NCBI GenBank assembly: GCA_037576215.1
Contig: JBANDB010000001.1
Coordinates: 7,936,001 to 8,000,000 of the forward strand
Direction: 5' to 3'
Source of the DNA: Armillaria gallica
Lineage: Eukaryota > Basidiomycota > Agaricomycetes > Agaricales > Physalacriaceae
DNA: 64,000 bases
Below the pieces are notes generated by a model that saw only the letters and a list, made by a program, of their open reading frames with translations, had not been told where the DNA came from and made no database searches. Both the position numbers and the translations under genes were made by a program. Positions 33,203 through 45,575 of this stretch are shown here, piece after piece (position 1 is the stretch's first letter; the number at the start of each line of letters is the position of its first letter).

Positions 33203-36200
33203 ATGACTCGACAGCATAGCGCTTCTCAGCAGGCTCATATCCGTGACCTTAATTACAGAAAACATCATCCGTTACAGGGCAAAGAGAACATACCACCTCA
33301 TCCCCATCATGATCTATCCTCTACTTCTGTGGTGCCACCTGAACTCAGTAAATCAAAACCAGTAAAACCAACGCAACTGAGCAAGCTCAAGAGGCATAAC
33401 AAATCCCTGGAGGCTCAAGTTCATGAGGCAGCTCAGGAACGGGTAGATGACAAGGAGAAACTGAAGGAGCTGGCTACAGAACTGGAACAGATGTCGGAAA
33501 CACTGAAGAAGATTGAAGAGTCTCTTACATTTGCTCAGCATGCTAAAGAATCTTGCTACAAGCAGCTACAGGTTGCTAGGCATAGCATGCAGCGTATGAA
33601 GGCTTCTAATGCGACTCTGAGGTTGAATCTCACCCAGTGCAAAGCCGCTCTTGTCAAATCTATGAGAGAGCAAGATCAACTTACTGCTGAAATCACTTGT
33701 CTTCAGAAATCTGTTCAGGAGCATGACAATATTATTTCTACCCTTCATGAAAAGCTTCGGTTATCTGGGAAGAAGACAAAAGCACTCAAAATGGCACTTG
33801 GATGAGCTCACATATCCCAGGACAAGGCATGCACAAAGGCTAAGGAGGCAGCAATCCGAGCATTGTGGAATTTGGTTCAGAAGGGTGTCTATACACCTCA
33901 AGCCCAAGCACTTGCACATGACTTGGTGAAGGCTGGTATCTCCCAGAAGCGTGTCAGAGAGGTGATCTATCTGATCACAAAATACACCAGACTGTCTGTG
34001 AAGGGAGCGATGAGTCGCTGGACTGTGGGAAGAGCTATAATGGAAGGTGGAGCAGCTGCAAAGCTACAGTTAGCATATGAGTTGAATGGTGTGAAAGGTA
34101 CGTACTGTACACTATATCTTTGTTATATTGGTAAGTGATTTACTGATTTGATCCAGGTTTCACTGCAAGCAGGGATGCAACCTCGCATAAGAGCACAAAT
34201 TATGAAGCCATGCACGTTACTTACATTGCACCCAACTATGATAATCCATCTCATCCATCTGTTCCTTTGACACGTCTCTTTGCAATTTCATCCACAGTAT
34301 CCCATCACAGCGAAACACAAGTTCAGTCATGGAAAAAAAATATCTCGGATATCTGTACGCTATTCAGCCACTGTCCTATCTCCAAGTGAACACGAATTAC
34401 CTTCAACATCCCTGATTTCCTGCATGTGCTCAAAGGCATGCATGGTGACCATGCCAGCGACCAAAAGAAGACTGTGAAACTAATGCTAGCTTGGAAAACA
34501 GAAGCCATATGCATGCAACTCGGATGGGAACATTTTGAGACACTGTCTGCAGCCCAGCTGACCGAGGCATTAACCGAGGTGAAGATAAAATGTGTTGATA
34601 ATGCTGGAGGCTTCGCAGAGTGGCTGAAGCTTGATGAAGAAGAAACTGCAACACACTACAAAGCTGCTATGGATGCTCTCGCTCTGAAGCTTGGTCAAGA
34701 GGAGTATGAGAAGCTTCCAGCTGCAGAGAAAAGGGAGATTGATACCTTTTTCTGGGCAGGGTGCAGTATGCACAAAGAACTGAATTCCATTGTCGGCGGA
34801 TACGCATCTTGCACAAAGGTCTGGGGGGACTTGGGAGCGGAGCCACCGGTCATGCTGGCAAATAAGGACAACGATGCCACGATTAAGCTTGCGGCACTGT
34901 CTGGATCAATGTCAGAAGCTGCAGAATGTGCTGTCAAGGCATCAGAGAGAGGTGCAGTGAAGCTTACCCAGCTCGCTGGCAGTCTTTTTCGTCACAAGGA
35001 TGACAAGAAAGGCTATCAAGACCAACATTGCGACTACTTTCAAAATACTGTGAAAGAAAACTCTCAGTTTCCCAAAGTCAGCAACACTTGTTATCACTCC
35101 ACCTGTCTTGCTGCATGTCGCCTCATCCTATACCTCGATCATTACCATACCTTCATGGAAATCATGCGTGATCAGAAGATGAAACCCGGCTTCAATCACA
35201 TGGAGGAAAATGTCTACAAGGGCTTGCATGACACTCCTACCATCACCAAGCTTGCTGTACTGTGTCTGTACTACCTGGTGGTTACTGGTCCATATTCTGT
35301 TGCCGTTCGAGGGCCAGGAACCGAAAAACTGAACATGCTAGAACTTGGACCACTGCATGAAAAGCTGAAGACTCACATTCAGAATCTCATTCTTCACCCT
35401 GAATTGGCTCTGCCATCAATGGTGATTGTCCCATGTGCTAAGGAGGTGACCCTTGATGGAAACGACTGGATGGATGTTTGTGTGGTCAATGCAGTGATGG
35501 TGTTGGAGGCCTATCTGCCCCATTTGACTGCTTGCTTCATCACATTCCTCAAAGGTGCACTGGAGACATGGGAGAGATTTACATCAGAGTTTAGCTCAGA
35601 TGGCCCAATAGCTCAAGCGACAGAAGAAGAATGGAGTCTTGCGTTCATGCCATCAACAAATGATGCCAACGAGGGAGCTCTAGGAATGTGGCGGAAGTGG
35701 GCACGAGAAAAGGGAACGACCATATCCTGGTTCATGGATCATGCCATGTTCCATCGGAATGGGACACAGAAATTCATGGACGCAAAATTAACGGCAGAGG
35801 ACCATAGATGGCTCATGAAGATTGCCTGGGAAATTGACTCAAGTGGTTCAGAGAAGAAACACCAGAAACAGCTAACAGAGTACATCCAGATGAAGGCTCG
35901 TGAGTGCCAGGAGAAAACTGTGGCCCATCTTGCAAAAGAAGCTAAGCGAGCCGCTGAATTGGCTATGGTCGACCTTGTTTTTGATTTGGAGCAGATACTC
36001 ACAATGACCTCCCGTCAACTTGATGACCAGCTGGACTTGTGGCGGAAAGTTGACAAGGAGGTGGAGACTGTCAAGTGTCGAGTGAAGAATAAGCCCCAGA
36101 AGTTAGCAGAGATCAAGGCGGCCTTGGAGCACTGTGAGATCAAGGGTCATACAATTGCAGAGGAGGAGTCTGGGGACCTGGAAACTGTAGAAGATGATGA

Positions 36201-36219
36201 TATAGATATAGATGAATAG
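33203..36219 (+). pseudogene. 985-codon gene of an Agaricomycete multicopy family, two in-frame TGA codons
   Basis: ATG 33203 opens a frame reading a long coiled-coil region (LEAQVHEAAQERVDDKEKLK; ATELEQMSETLKKIEESL). In the same frame come TGA 33803-33805, then ALWNLVQKGVYTPQAQALAH and VKGAMSRWTVGRAIMEGG; intron 34098-34156; GFTASRDATSHKSTNYEAMH; a second TGA 34387-34389; then DFLHVLKGMHGDHASDQKK and a 600-codon open region to TAG 36217-36219 with FFWAGCSMHKELN, LANKDNDATIK, FRHKDDKKG and MPSTNDANEGALG. From memory this resembles a family repeated many times in Agaricomycetes, of unknown function. Conserved D in SRDATSH, D in GDHASDQ and E in NDANEG suggest an RNase-H-like DDE arrangement (inference). 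Only TGA stops interrupt it, so it died recently or is read through. Confidence 0.65.
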
Positions 36220-39200
36220 AAAGTACCTTTTTCCATATACACCGTGACTTTTTTGAACCCAATCTGAAGCACGACAGAGTGCAAGATCATAGAGTCCCAT
36301 AATCCATGACTTTATGTGAGTTAGTAGGCTTGAGAGACTGAGTATGATATAAGAAATAAGTATATTTGACACTAGGAGATATGTTCTACACTGTATGAAC
36401 ACTGTGGGAGCGTCGAGGGAAGGGAGAAAGGCAGATGTGCAAATGGGTCACTCTTATTGATCAAATCGCTGATTAAGCAGCACGGTTCCAAATGTGGAAT
36501 TGCCCACCTCCAACTATTGCTCTCAGTATAGGTTTCATCCTGAACACATTCTTTTTCCCTTGTACCACCAGTGTCATTTGCACTTCCATGATGTCGCCTA
36601 TCCTGAGAAACTCACTCAGAGAAGGCATACTTTCCCCAGGGGCCAGTTTCACATTATGATTGTGAGCCTTTGGGTGGCTTGGCTGATTTTGGCGCCTTCA
36701 ATTGCAATGCCTGGTTTTCCCAGCAAGAAGTCGCTGGATCATCTACCTTCACAACTGACACTGTAGAGTGAACTCTTGTGCACCGTTCCACTCCTCCCCA
36801 AGGTTCATCCAACCTGTATGTGCATTTTTGATGCCTAGGCTGCTCCATTGATAAAATATTTGACAGAACCAGTAGTCACTATCATCCTTATGCCGACCAC
36901 AAGCTTAATAATCATTGTCTTGATGACCGCAGCCTTTTCTGAACAGGGTTTGATGCCTCTTATTCTGCTTCCTCATGAGTGGTGTTTCACTTCAGCCTCA
37001 TTTTTGAGTCTAAATGGTCATGCTACAAATTGAAGGTCTCAACTGTCATTCAAATCTATGAGTAGTTCAAGTGAACCAGAACTTCCGCTGTTATGGAACA
37101 CTTCCAAGCCAAAAATATCAGGCTTTTGGTGCATCGGCTTTTCCCCGTGACAGAGAATACCTTCTGACTGGGACTCCCAGCGATCCGGAAGATCATCTTC
37201 CGTCTGAGGGATCTAACATGGAACAAAGTGAGGATCTACACTCATACACTGGAACCCTTACTTTTTTGTGGGTACTTTCCTACTGAGCCAGAACAAACAA
37301 CTATTTACTAATGCTTGATGTAGACCAATGCCTTCTGACCATCTCGACAAAGCTGTGACACAGAAATGGCAAGAATTTCTTCTTTCTAGTATCTACTATC
37401 TACTTACATATGTTCATAGCCCACAGGGATTCCACCTCATTTCATTTACAGACTTTCAGACTGAACAGGTCATCAAAGCATTTGGCATTTCAGCTGATAG
37501 CGCCATTTCCTATGAATGTGATGTTGACATGGATAGCCATACCTGCCCTCTCAGGTACAGATGAAAGTTCAGTGGGGTTTTCACCTTTGTGTATCTGTGT
37601 GCTATTCAGTATTTTTTCTGCTTCACTTCTTTTTTTCACTTACTTTCTTTTCCCATCTCTGTTGATCAAGCATCTGATGTACTGCACTGAGTCCCCCTCT
37701 GTGTGTGCCAAGTCGGGCCTCGTTAACTGCTTCAATGCGCCTCTAGGGTCGACCTCCTTCTGAAATGGTATCACAACATTGCCGAGGTCTTCTCATAATT
37801 TTTTGAGGTGCCAATTAGTGCATTCCATTGCTGGTGCGCCTTTGAAGTCATCGGTGTGCAAGCTTCCAGCTCTCTCTGGCGAAACTCCCTCTCAGCAGTG
37901 AGGTTGACCTCTTTCAGCCAGTCCATTGCCTCCTGGAAGAACATTGCCCCGAGACCTGTGATTGTCACCTTCTGCAAGAGTGTGGTCGGTGTATCGTTGG
38001 TTGTTCTGTTAATGATGTGTTTGGTCAGACCTCTCAGAGCTAATCAGAAATCCCTCACTTCGATACCCTGGAAATGGGCAGCAAATCCTCATGGCATATG
38101 ATCCCGTTCATTGTAAATACAACCTCCTCCGACTCTTTGCCATCGGCTCTGGGAACTATCAGCTTCAATATGTCCAGTGTGCCATTGTCTAGCTTGATAT
38201 GGGACATCCTGAGGGCATACTGTCATTGTTGCCTATATCAAGATGCGGCTAGACTCAGAAATTCATTTCTTTCCACGCTTTCCCTCACGTGCAACTTGAG
38301 AGCCTCTCCCAGTGAATTATGTCAGTATCATTGTGCAGCCTGCCTGTGACCCTTTCTGCTCACTGGCTTTGTTCTCATTGTACAACATGTCCATCCTATG
38401 TTGTACTTTCTGATTTGGTCTGGTAACAGCCTCGGTTTTGTTATAGAAGAGGGTAGCAGTAGGGAGGGGGGGCCCTGGAGGGGGAGGGGTGTATAGATGG
38501 CTGGGCACGTGTGAACCCATCCTTTGTGTCTCGTTATCTTGCCTTGCTTGCCTTGTGTCGCCCTTCTCATGACCATTTGTGTCTTCAGGCTGCTGTATGG
38601 TCCGCACTGTGAAAGTCTGGTGACTGCTTCATCTGTGTCATCTGGTGTTACACATAGTGTCGACACCAGTCTTGGAAACTCTCTTCGTGCGCTTGATCAA
38701 CCCCCAGCTCTGTGAGTATACCTGGTTTGCCGGAAAATGTGGTACTATTAGTATGATTGTCTCAATCTGTGACATGTTTCTTACCTGACAACTCTACCCT
38801 TTCTATAAATCGAACGCAGATTGAGATCATACCCAACTTTGCTATGACTGATTACAGAAGTTCGCAAGAAAAGACACGCCCTGTGAATTGTGTGGACTTA
38901 ATAAACTATAGCTCTCACCAATCGTACTACATGTCCTTGTCTCATAACACTTCCGCCGAAGGAATGGTCCTTTGCCTGTAAGTAGTAGATGAAGTCAACA
39001 GGGTGAACTCCATATGAGACTATGCTAGCAACATGCAGTACAGCTATGACAGTCAAACCTGCAAGACATGTTATGCTCCTTCCTTCAGCCTTCAGGTTCA
39101 GATGCTTCATCTACAGGTCCATCGTGTTTCCTGTGCACGTTGAAGACCTCAACCTATTCTCTGAATTGCAGCTTTTCTTACCTGTCATCAGGATTGACCA

Positions 39201-39500
39201 TATGTACGAGCTGATTGGAGCCATTACCATGGTGAACATTGTTTTACCTCAAGATATGTCAACTGCCAGAGAGTAGTTACTAGTGTAGTATAACGACGGT
39301 ATAATCCACAGAAGGAATTATGTGAAAGAGGGCCACATAAATGATATGGATTTGAGAATGCTTCTTGATGGTCAAAAGGCTACAACATACTTCTATGTCC
39401 TACTGTGATTGACTATGAGTTCTGACACATTTAGCAAGTATAAATCGGGCCAGATGCACCACTGAAATAGGACTCGGATATGCCACACGCATGTGGTGGC
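36220..39500. other. Gene-poor stretch with decayed coding fragments
   Basis: No intact gene. Minus-strand fragments read as once-coding at 37,771-38,210 (listed separately). Elsewhere, frames are short and lack partner exons. A purine-rich tract lies near 38,460-38,490. Confidence 0.35.
37771..38420 (-). pseudogene. Hypothetical protein remnant
   Basis: Three minus-strand segments read like protein: RMDMLYNENKASEQKG (about 38,330-38,400), DNGTLDILKLIVPRADGKES then VFTMNGIICHEDLLPISR (about 38,060-38,200) and LQKVTITGLGAMFFQEAMDW then FRQRELEACTPMTSKAHQQW (37,771-37,990). Stops and frame changes separate them. No family is recognised. Confidence 0.35.
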
Positions 39501-39529
39501 CCTCAAATGCTAGTAAGTGTATGGAACAA

Positions 39530-40440
39530 TGGAAGAACTGTAAGATTGATTACCCTTACTCTTGGGATGACGATCTGTCATCTGAGTAAAATATTGTAGG
39601 CCTCAACACATTAACATTGTGCTGAGAAATAAAGTGGAAGACATCAGGATATGGAACAAGGACATAATGGTGAGATCACTCGCTTTCGATTTCAGGGTGA
39701 CAATACATAGTCTAGAAGCAATATTGACGGTGGTATGATGTCCAAAACAGCCCAGGGAGGAGACTGGAACATATAAGTGCACAGAGTAAGAATGGAAAGG
39801 TAAGCATGATGACCTTTTTCTGCGGAATGATGATTTATCGTCTCAAAGCAATATTGAAGGTGTTATGACCTTACAAGGTATCTTCTCCCTTGGTGAAACT
39901 GGTTTCTTGAGAAAGACAGTGAATGAAATCAGGGCATGGAACATTGAAAAAAAGGTAAGATTGCTAACTCTTTCTTGCAAGAAGCTAACTGTTGATAGTG
40001 GTACGACATTCACGATGGCTTTAGCAAGCAAGTAGAAGATATACGCATGCAGAACCACCAAAGAAAGATAAGATCATTCACCCTTGCTCACAAGACGATG
40101 GAACACCGCTCGGAGGCAATATTGATGGTGAAAACCTTCACAATGACTTGATCAATGTATCATCGTATATGAAGAAAGAAGACGCAAGATATCAGTGTCT
40201 GTAATGACAGCAGGAAAGTAAGATCACTCACCTTTGCTTGCAAGACAACAATTTATCATCTCAAGGCAATGTCGATGGTGCGTATGATGTTCATGGAGTC
40301 CTGAAAAATATAGCATCCTGCTGGAGTGACTACAGTCTTGAGAACGAAACAGGAGGCAATCAGGCAGTGGAAAACATGACAGAAATGTAAGATCACCCAT
40401 CCCTGCTTGCAGGACCATCATTTGTCATCTCGTCACAATG
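39530..40440 (-). repeat. Exon-intron-like tandem units (array 2, inverted)
   Basis: Seven anchors of the type gtaagatcactcacc at about 39,537, 39,668, 39,797, 39,953, 40,066, 40,214 and 40,387, spaced 113-173 bp, each followed by TTGCTTGCAAGAC-like and TCATCTCAAGGCAATATTGA-like words. Read on the minus strand the unit is GCAAGCAAAGGTGAGTGATC, the same as the array at 47.8-48.8 kb. Confidence 0.65.
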
Positions 40441-40463
40441 CTGAGAGCAGTGCAATGCTCATG

Positions 40464-41306
40464 AAGGATTGACAACATTTCCTCATCCTTGTCAATGGAG
40501 ATAACCCACCCGGGAATTGACATGTCATGGAATCAGTCGGTGAATGAATGCATATCAGTATACAACTACGCACTAAGAAAGGAAAATTCCATCTTTGTGT
40601 CCCAAAGACCATTTGTGGTGGAAGTACACTGGACTTATAAGGATTGTCAAGTTTGAAACACAGACTGTCCGGAAAAATGTCACACCAGTGCCTATATGAA
40701 GGGCGATATGTTAGCGACAAGAACTCGATGCCAAGGTAACAGCAGACTTACCTCCTGCCAAAATGCTCTGTTTCGTTAGGTACCCAGTCTACTGTTCCAG
40801 ACATTATATGGTCTGAAACAGCGAGTGTTGCCTGTAGATGTGGCTCGGGAAAATGAACACGTCAACAACAATAGAAGAGGGCAAAGGTATATACCAGAAG
40901 TAAGATTATGTAGAAATCATTATTCTGCAATTGAGAAGGATGAGTAAGAAAGGCGAATATATGATGGTCGTCTACAAGAAGGAAAGCCATGTATGTAAAC
41001 GATATCAGATCACGGTGGAGTGCCGATAAGCTGAATAGCAAGATGAGATGGGACTGAACTGAGTGGACTCGGAAGCGAAAGAGGAAGGTACGTGTGGCAT
41101 GTGTCCAGCACATTTTGATCTGACTTTGACATGTCTGTTCTTTCCACCACTGATTCCTGACTATAATTCTCGATTCTGGGATATTGTATCCATGTCTTCC
41201 GCATTTTTCAAAGGTTGGATAGATATACTGTAAATCTCGCTTCCCTTCATTCAGATTATTACCACTGATTCCCCCATTTTTCATGCATTTCCTTTTCTAT
41301 CTTCAA
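40464..41306. repeat. Dispersed repeat R2, copy 1
   Basis: About 840 bp nearly identical to 61,916-62,756 in the same orientation (shared: GACAACATTTCCTCATCCTT; GGGAATTGACATGTCATGGA; TTTTTCAAAGGTTGGATAGA). Both ends are sharp. A minus-strand frame of about 95 aa is partly kept in both copies (FKLDNPYKSSVL; TDSMTCQFPGGLSPL), so the unit may carry part of a gene. Nature unknown. Confidence 0.7.
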
Positions 41307-41436
41307 CATATGGATCTGTTATTGCAAAGCAGTAAAGTGCCATGCCAAGAAGGTTTATTCTGGGCAAGTTTCATACTGCACCCAGGTTCATGCTCCCCAT
41401 AATGTAAGCACACCAAGTTAGAATGTAATATTCATC

Positions 41437-41890
41437 CTCTTCAGCGGATATGGTGTAATCGGTTATCGGTTATGAGTGAGGGTTCAATCCCCCAAATTTG
41501 AATAACGCAAAACCCGGTGAAACCTTTTAATCTCTACTCAGTAATACCCCTCACAAAACCAAAACTGGGACCATTGAGACATACTATTCCTAACAAAAAT
41601 CATCTCATTGGCTAACCGCAATTCTTTGTTTGCTGGTAAATGGTTTTCTTTTGCAGGACCCATCTACTTTAGTCTCACCATTGACGGTCTCCACAGTGAG
41701 CTCTACGCTCAAATGCTCATCTGCTCGCAACACGATAAAAGCAGGACCTCCAAGGAATGGGTGGAGTGCCAAAGGGTTTACATTCATGTTTGTTCTGTCC
41801 AGTTGGTACTTCAGAAAGTATCCAGGATGTGGTGTAATCACTAGTGCATTATTGGCCATTCTCCCAGGGTTCAATTCCCTATATTCAAAT
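41437..41890 (+). repeat. Two tRNA-like units (III)
   Basis: Unit 1: A-box TGGTGTAATCGG at 41451-41462, a 12 of 12 match to TRGYNNARNNGG, with B-box GGTTCAATCC at 41481-41490. Unit 2: A-box-like TGGTGTAATCAC at 41830-41841 and B-box GGTTCAATTC at 41868-41877. End pairing is poor in both. A degenerate B-box-like GGTTCGATG follows at about 42,412. Confidence 0.65.
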
Positions 41891-41899
41891 GTAATACAA

Positions 41900-43700
41900 A
41901 TGTGATGTTAAGATCTTTTTCTTTTCATCTCCCTCGTGTATCGCTGGAGAAACCCTATGACTGCCCTATTTAGGTAGGGTCAGAAAATAAATATAGAGAC
42001 ATCGAGATAAAGACAGTGGATGGGTTCCATCAGCAAAACACAGAATTTGTCTTTCGTGTCTTTTCGGTCTTGTACAAGACGAAAGATCAAGGGTCTATGG
42101 CAAGTAAGGTACAAACTCTCGTCAAGACGGATTTCATCTTGGCGAGATCTATACCTGTCTTAGGACAACAGTGTCTTCCCATCTGTTTTTCTTTTGCATT
42201 CAATTTTGTAGGACATGGAATTGCTCATATATTGATTTCTATCTACTACAACGAACCGTAAAATATAATGCTAACACTACAACCATTTCCACTTCAGAAA
42301 TAATACGAGACAGGGAAACTGTGCTATATGCCCCTGCCAACACTGCCTGGAATCATAGATTCAACATTACAAGGGCAACTTGCTGGTAATCCTGGATGAA
42401 TGTCACACAAGGGTTCGATGAGTTCCGATTCCTGGTGTGAATGGGCATAAGAAGAATAAGAGTGGCACAATTTGGATTCTATGACTGCTAGGGATAGATC
42501 AGTATATCAGATCATCAGAAAAAACATACCACAGCAAGCTTTCCTGCAGGCTGAGATGATGTGCACTGCAGGAGAGTGTAACAGCTAAATAATCGAAATC
42601 CAAGGGTCAACAATGAGATGGAAGAAGATGGAAGAAGCACGCACCTGCTGGCAATACCTGGCACCTCCCTTCCTGGACAACTACCATTGCAATCATTGCA
42701 AAAGCCCTCTTCTCTGTTGGCATGCATCTCCCTACAGCTCCAGTCAGTTCAGCAGCCAGTGATAACGAAGTGTCACATCTTACCACTTCTCTTCTCTGTG
42801 GTTAGCAATTGTGGTAGGCGGAAGGCAAAGTAAGAATTATAGATAGTAGACTCGTCAAGAGATACCCATACCTTTACCTACTTTCATACCACAAGTGTAT
42901 GCCCAAAGGATCATAGCCTGAATGCTAAATGCAATGAAGTGACAGCGAGAGCGACAGTGAGGAGAGAGGTAAGGAATACGTGTTGCACAATTCACCAAGT
43001 TCAACATCACATGAACACAGACACGTCAGGCGGAGTTTGAAGGAACTTTGCAGATTTTTTCTGTTCCGAGTCTGCTATTACACTGTCTAGATGTACCACT
43101 GTCACTGTCCCCTCTCACTGACTCGCAATGCTGCAACATTATCCTACCATGCTATGTATGCATGGGCATTGTTACTTTAGTGCTCCAATGCACACTATTC
43201 TTACATACTTGGTAGTCATGATCACGATTCATGTAATACCTATAGGGATTGTCTGAGAATTGATACATTCCGCTCATTGAGTCAGTCTATCAGAACAATA
43301 CAAGCAGACCGCTCTAATTTCAATCCATAATCATTCCAACTGCAAGGTCATTTGAAAGAGACTGCTCAAATGGTAAGATCAGAAAGACCCGGAAGACCCG
43401 GTTTGCCAAGACCAAGACTCGATCACCCAAGACAAAGAGGCGAAAGATGGCTAAAAAAAGACTAAGCCCAGAAAGACTTATTCTTGGTTTTGCTGATGTC
43501 GAAGGCCGGGAGAAGGAGATCGCAACAGCCAGTGTTACCATGTCCGCCCAGGGATCATGTCCCTGGATCCGGATTATATATGCAAGGACTTGCTTTTTGC
43601 AGGAATCGTCGATTTTGCCTTATGAATGTTGTGATCACGCTGAAATCGGTCAGAGTGCACACTGCCTTTCAATCCTACTGGAATATATTGCCCATCACAC
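41900..43700. other. Gene-poor stretch
   Basis: No gene is supported. Between 43,370 and 43,460 the word AAGACCC/CAAGAC recurs imperfectly. The 143-aa plus frame at 43,447-43,878 is antisense to a NAPE-PLD relic at its end and has no family signal. Confidence 0.35.
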
Positions 43701-43739
43701 AGTAGTCTATGCAGTATTGAAAGTCTTCGTATCGCCAAT

Positions 43740-45170
43740 ATTGCTGACGAGAAAAGTCCCCGTCCCCGATACCAATCTTCTTGCACCCTTCCGCAAGTCT
43801 CTTTGGTGGTTCAGTAATCTCTTCCTGTGTCAGGATCCAGGTCCTGGAAAGAATCGGAACCACAAAAGAAAGGTATAAATAATAGCTCACCCCCACTGCA
43901 TCGCGACCGCCTTCTTTGCCCTGATATCTTCGAAGATACGCAGGCTATCCTTCGGTGCGCAATGTATAGTTGACACGAGATACCAATACGCAAAATAAAT
44001 GCACATGTACCCAATAGGATCATCGCCAGGTTCAACCTACTGAAACACTCCCCAATCTCCTTGACCGTGGGACAAACCAGTCTCTATGCCTAATCCTTCC
44101 CATCTTTGACCGATCGGTATCTGGGATGCATGCAAAATACACTTTCTTCCCCTCTCCCTCTACAGTCCAGCTCGACCAAAGGGTCTTTCCCTGGTTGAGC
44201 AATCCCCAACCTGTGAAATGCTGCGTGGGAGTGCAAGTCAACGTGAAAGACGTGCTGGGTATCTCCATGCGCCGTGTGTCTCACCAACAGAGTGTACGTG
44301 CATGTCCATTGGGTATCCTGATCGATTTAAGACAGCCTTCGTTGCCTAGCGGAGCGAAGATACGTGGTGGACAGGTTGGCTTGAAGAGGGTGGTTATGGC
44401 CCGAGTGTGTAGACTGGAATACGCGAGCAGCTGACGGGGCTGAAGAGGACTGCGTGTACTAGTCATAATGGTCATGCTAACAACAGCATTAGCTGTAGGT
44501 TAGTCTGATAACGAGCCACTCACCGAGATGACTACTGCCAGTATCTTCTCAATCTTGTACGGCCATTCAGCGTACCTCTTCGGGCCGAGAAACTGGCTAG
44601 GCGCTGAACATGCGGTCAAACAGCACCCCCGCACATCTCCCCAGGGAAGCTGCAAACGTCAGCTCGACGAGGAAACATGCGTGCCCCAACGATTTCGCCT
44701 TGCTTGATATCATTATTATGTTCTTCTTCAGTGCCCCACGTAGGCGTCATCACTGGAATCCCAGGAGTTTCGACTTTGGTCAAGGCGTGGCTGTTGCGCA
44801 TGAAATATGTGAGCTATCAAACAATTAGCGAGGAGGGATCAGGAGGACAAGCACGCACCGTACTCAGAGCATGGAACCTCACGTTCGTCCTTCAACTCAG
44901 CCACGGATCCCGGAGCCATACTGACTTGTCAGAAGTCCAGTGCGCTGTGCGATCTCCCTTCTCTTTCTTGTCATCATCCTTATCCACGATACGGATGGCA
45001 TGATGAAAAGATACCTGTAGATGAAACAACGGTACGTTTATAGCTATTCTCAAAGAAAGGAAGGGCATACGTATCAATTCAAAACCCGGTTCCCCATTGA
45101 CATGGTCCAGCAACGATGATGTACACCGAGTAGACGAGTGCCCCAAAATGGGTCTGCCATGATGCCGGCC
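43740..45170 (-). pseudogene. NAPE-PLD-like relic (c), the most complete copy
   Basis: Pieces in family order: membrane-type N-terminus HFGALVYSVYIIVAGP (about 45,085-45,150); HWTSDKSVWLRDPWLSW (about 44,895-44,950); SLGHACFLVELTFAASLGR with VLFDRMFSA, frame change, then SQFLGPKRYAEWPYKIEK (about 44,540-44,700); intron; HDHYD at about 44,470 followed by TAG; PPRIFAPLGNEGCLKSIRI (about 44,330-44,390); TPTQHFTGWGLLNQGKTLW then VEGEGKKVYFA (about 44,120-44,240); and near the end ILTQEEITEPPKRLAEGCKK then IGIGDGDF (about 43,750-43,830). NAPE-PLD enzymes cleave N-acyl-phosphatidylethanolamine through a two-metal HxHxDH site; HDHYD is the start of that site. A stop in the zinc motif and frame changes disable it. 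Confidence 0.7.
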
Positions 45171-45575
45171 CGTTGCGACGTGCTCTCCTTCTGATTCTAA
45201 TTTCTATCAGCCTTGACTTCCGAGTGGTCTGGGCATCATAATGGCTCTGTATGGAATCACGTTCACAACTATGCCATTGACGAGCCCCATGAGAAAGTAG
45301 CTGAATGCTTCGAATCCCATTTCGTCTGATCGCAACCGGATACCGCTCTCGCCATAGGCCCCTTCGTAATCTAAGGTCCACTGTCTATTGGCGATATTTC
45401 AAATCGGGCTTTAAGCGGGCACTCAATGTTACATTCAGCACCAATTCCTTTCATCCGACCTGGTGCAATCCTTTCAAACCGGTATGGCATTACTCTCGCC
45501 GGCATACTTGTGTCTGTACTTTGTGTACGGTCCGCTTCTCCCACCCTGCTTAAGCAATCTATTCCAAGCCGTATA

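Noticed and set aside
33803..34389. Selenocysteine or programmed TGA read-through
   Set aside because: No reason to expect it in this lineage, no recoding structure seen, and other genes nearby also carry TAG and frame changes; simple decay is more likely.
43447..43878. 143-aa plus-strand frame
   Set aside because: Its 3' part is antisense to the LTQEEITEPPKRLAEG segment of a NAPE-PLD relic, and no family signal was seen.
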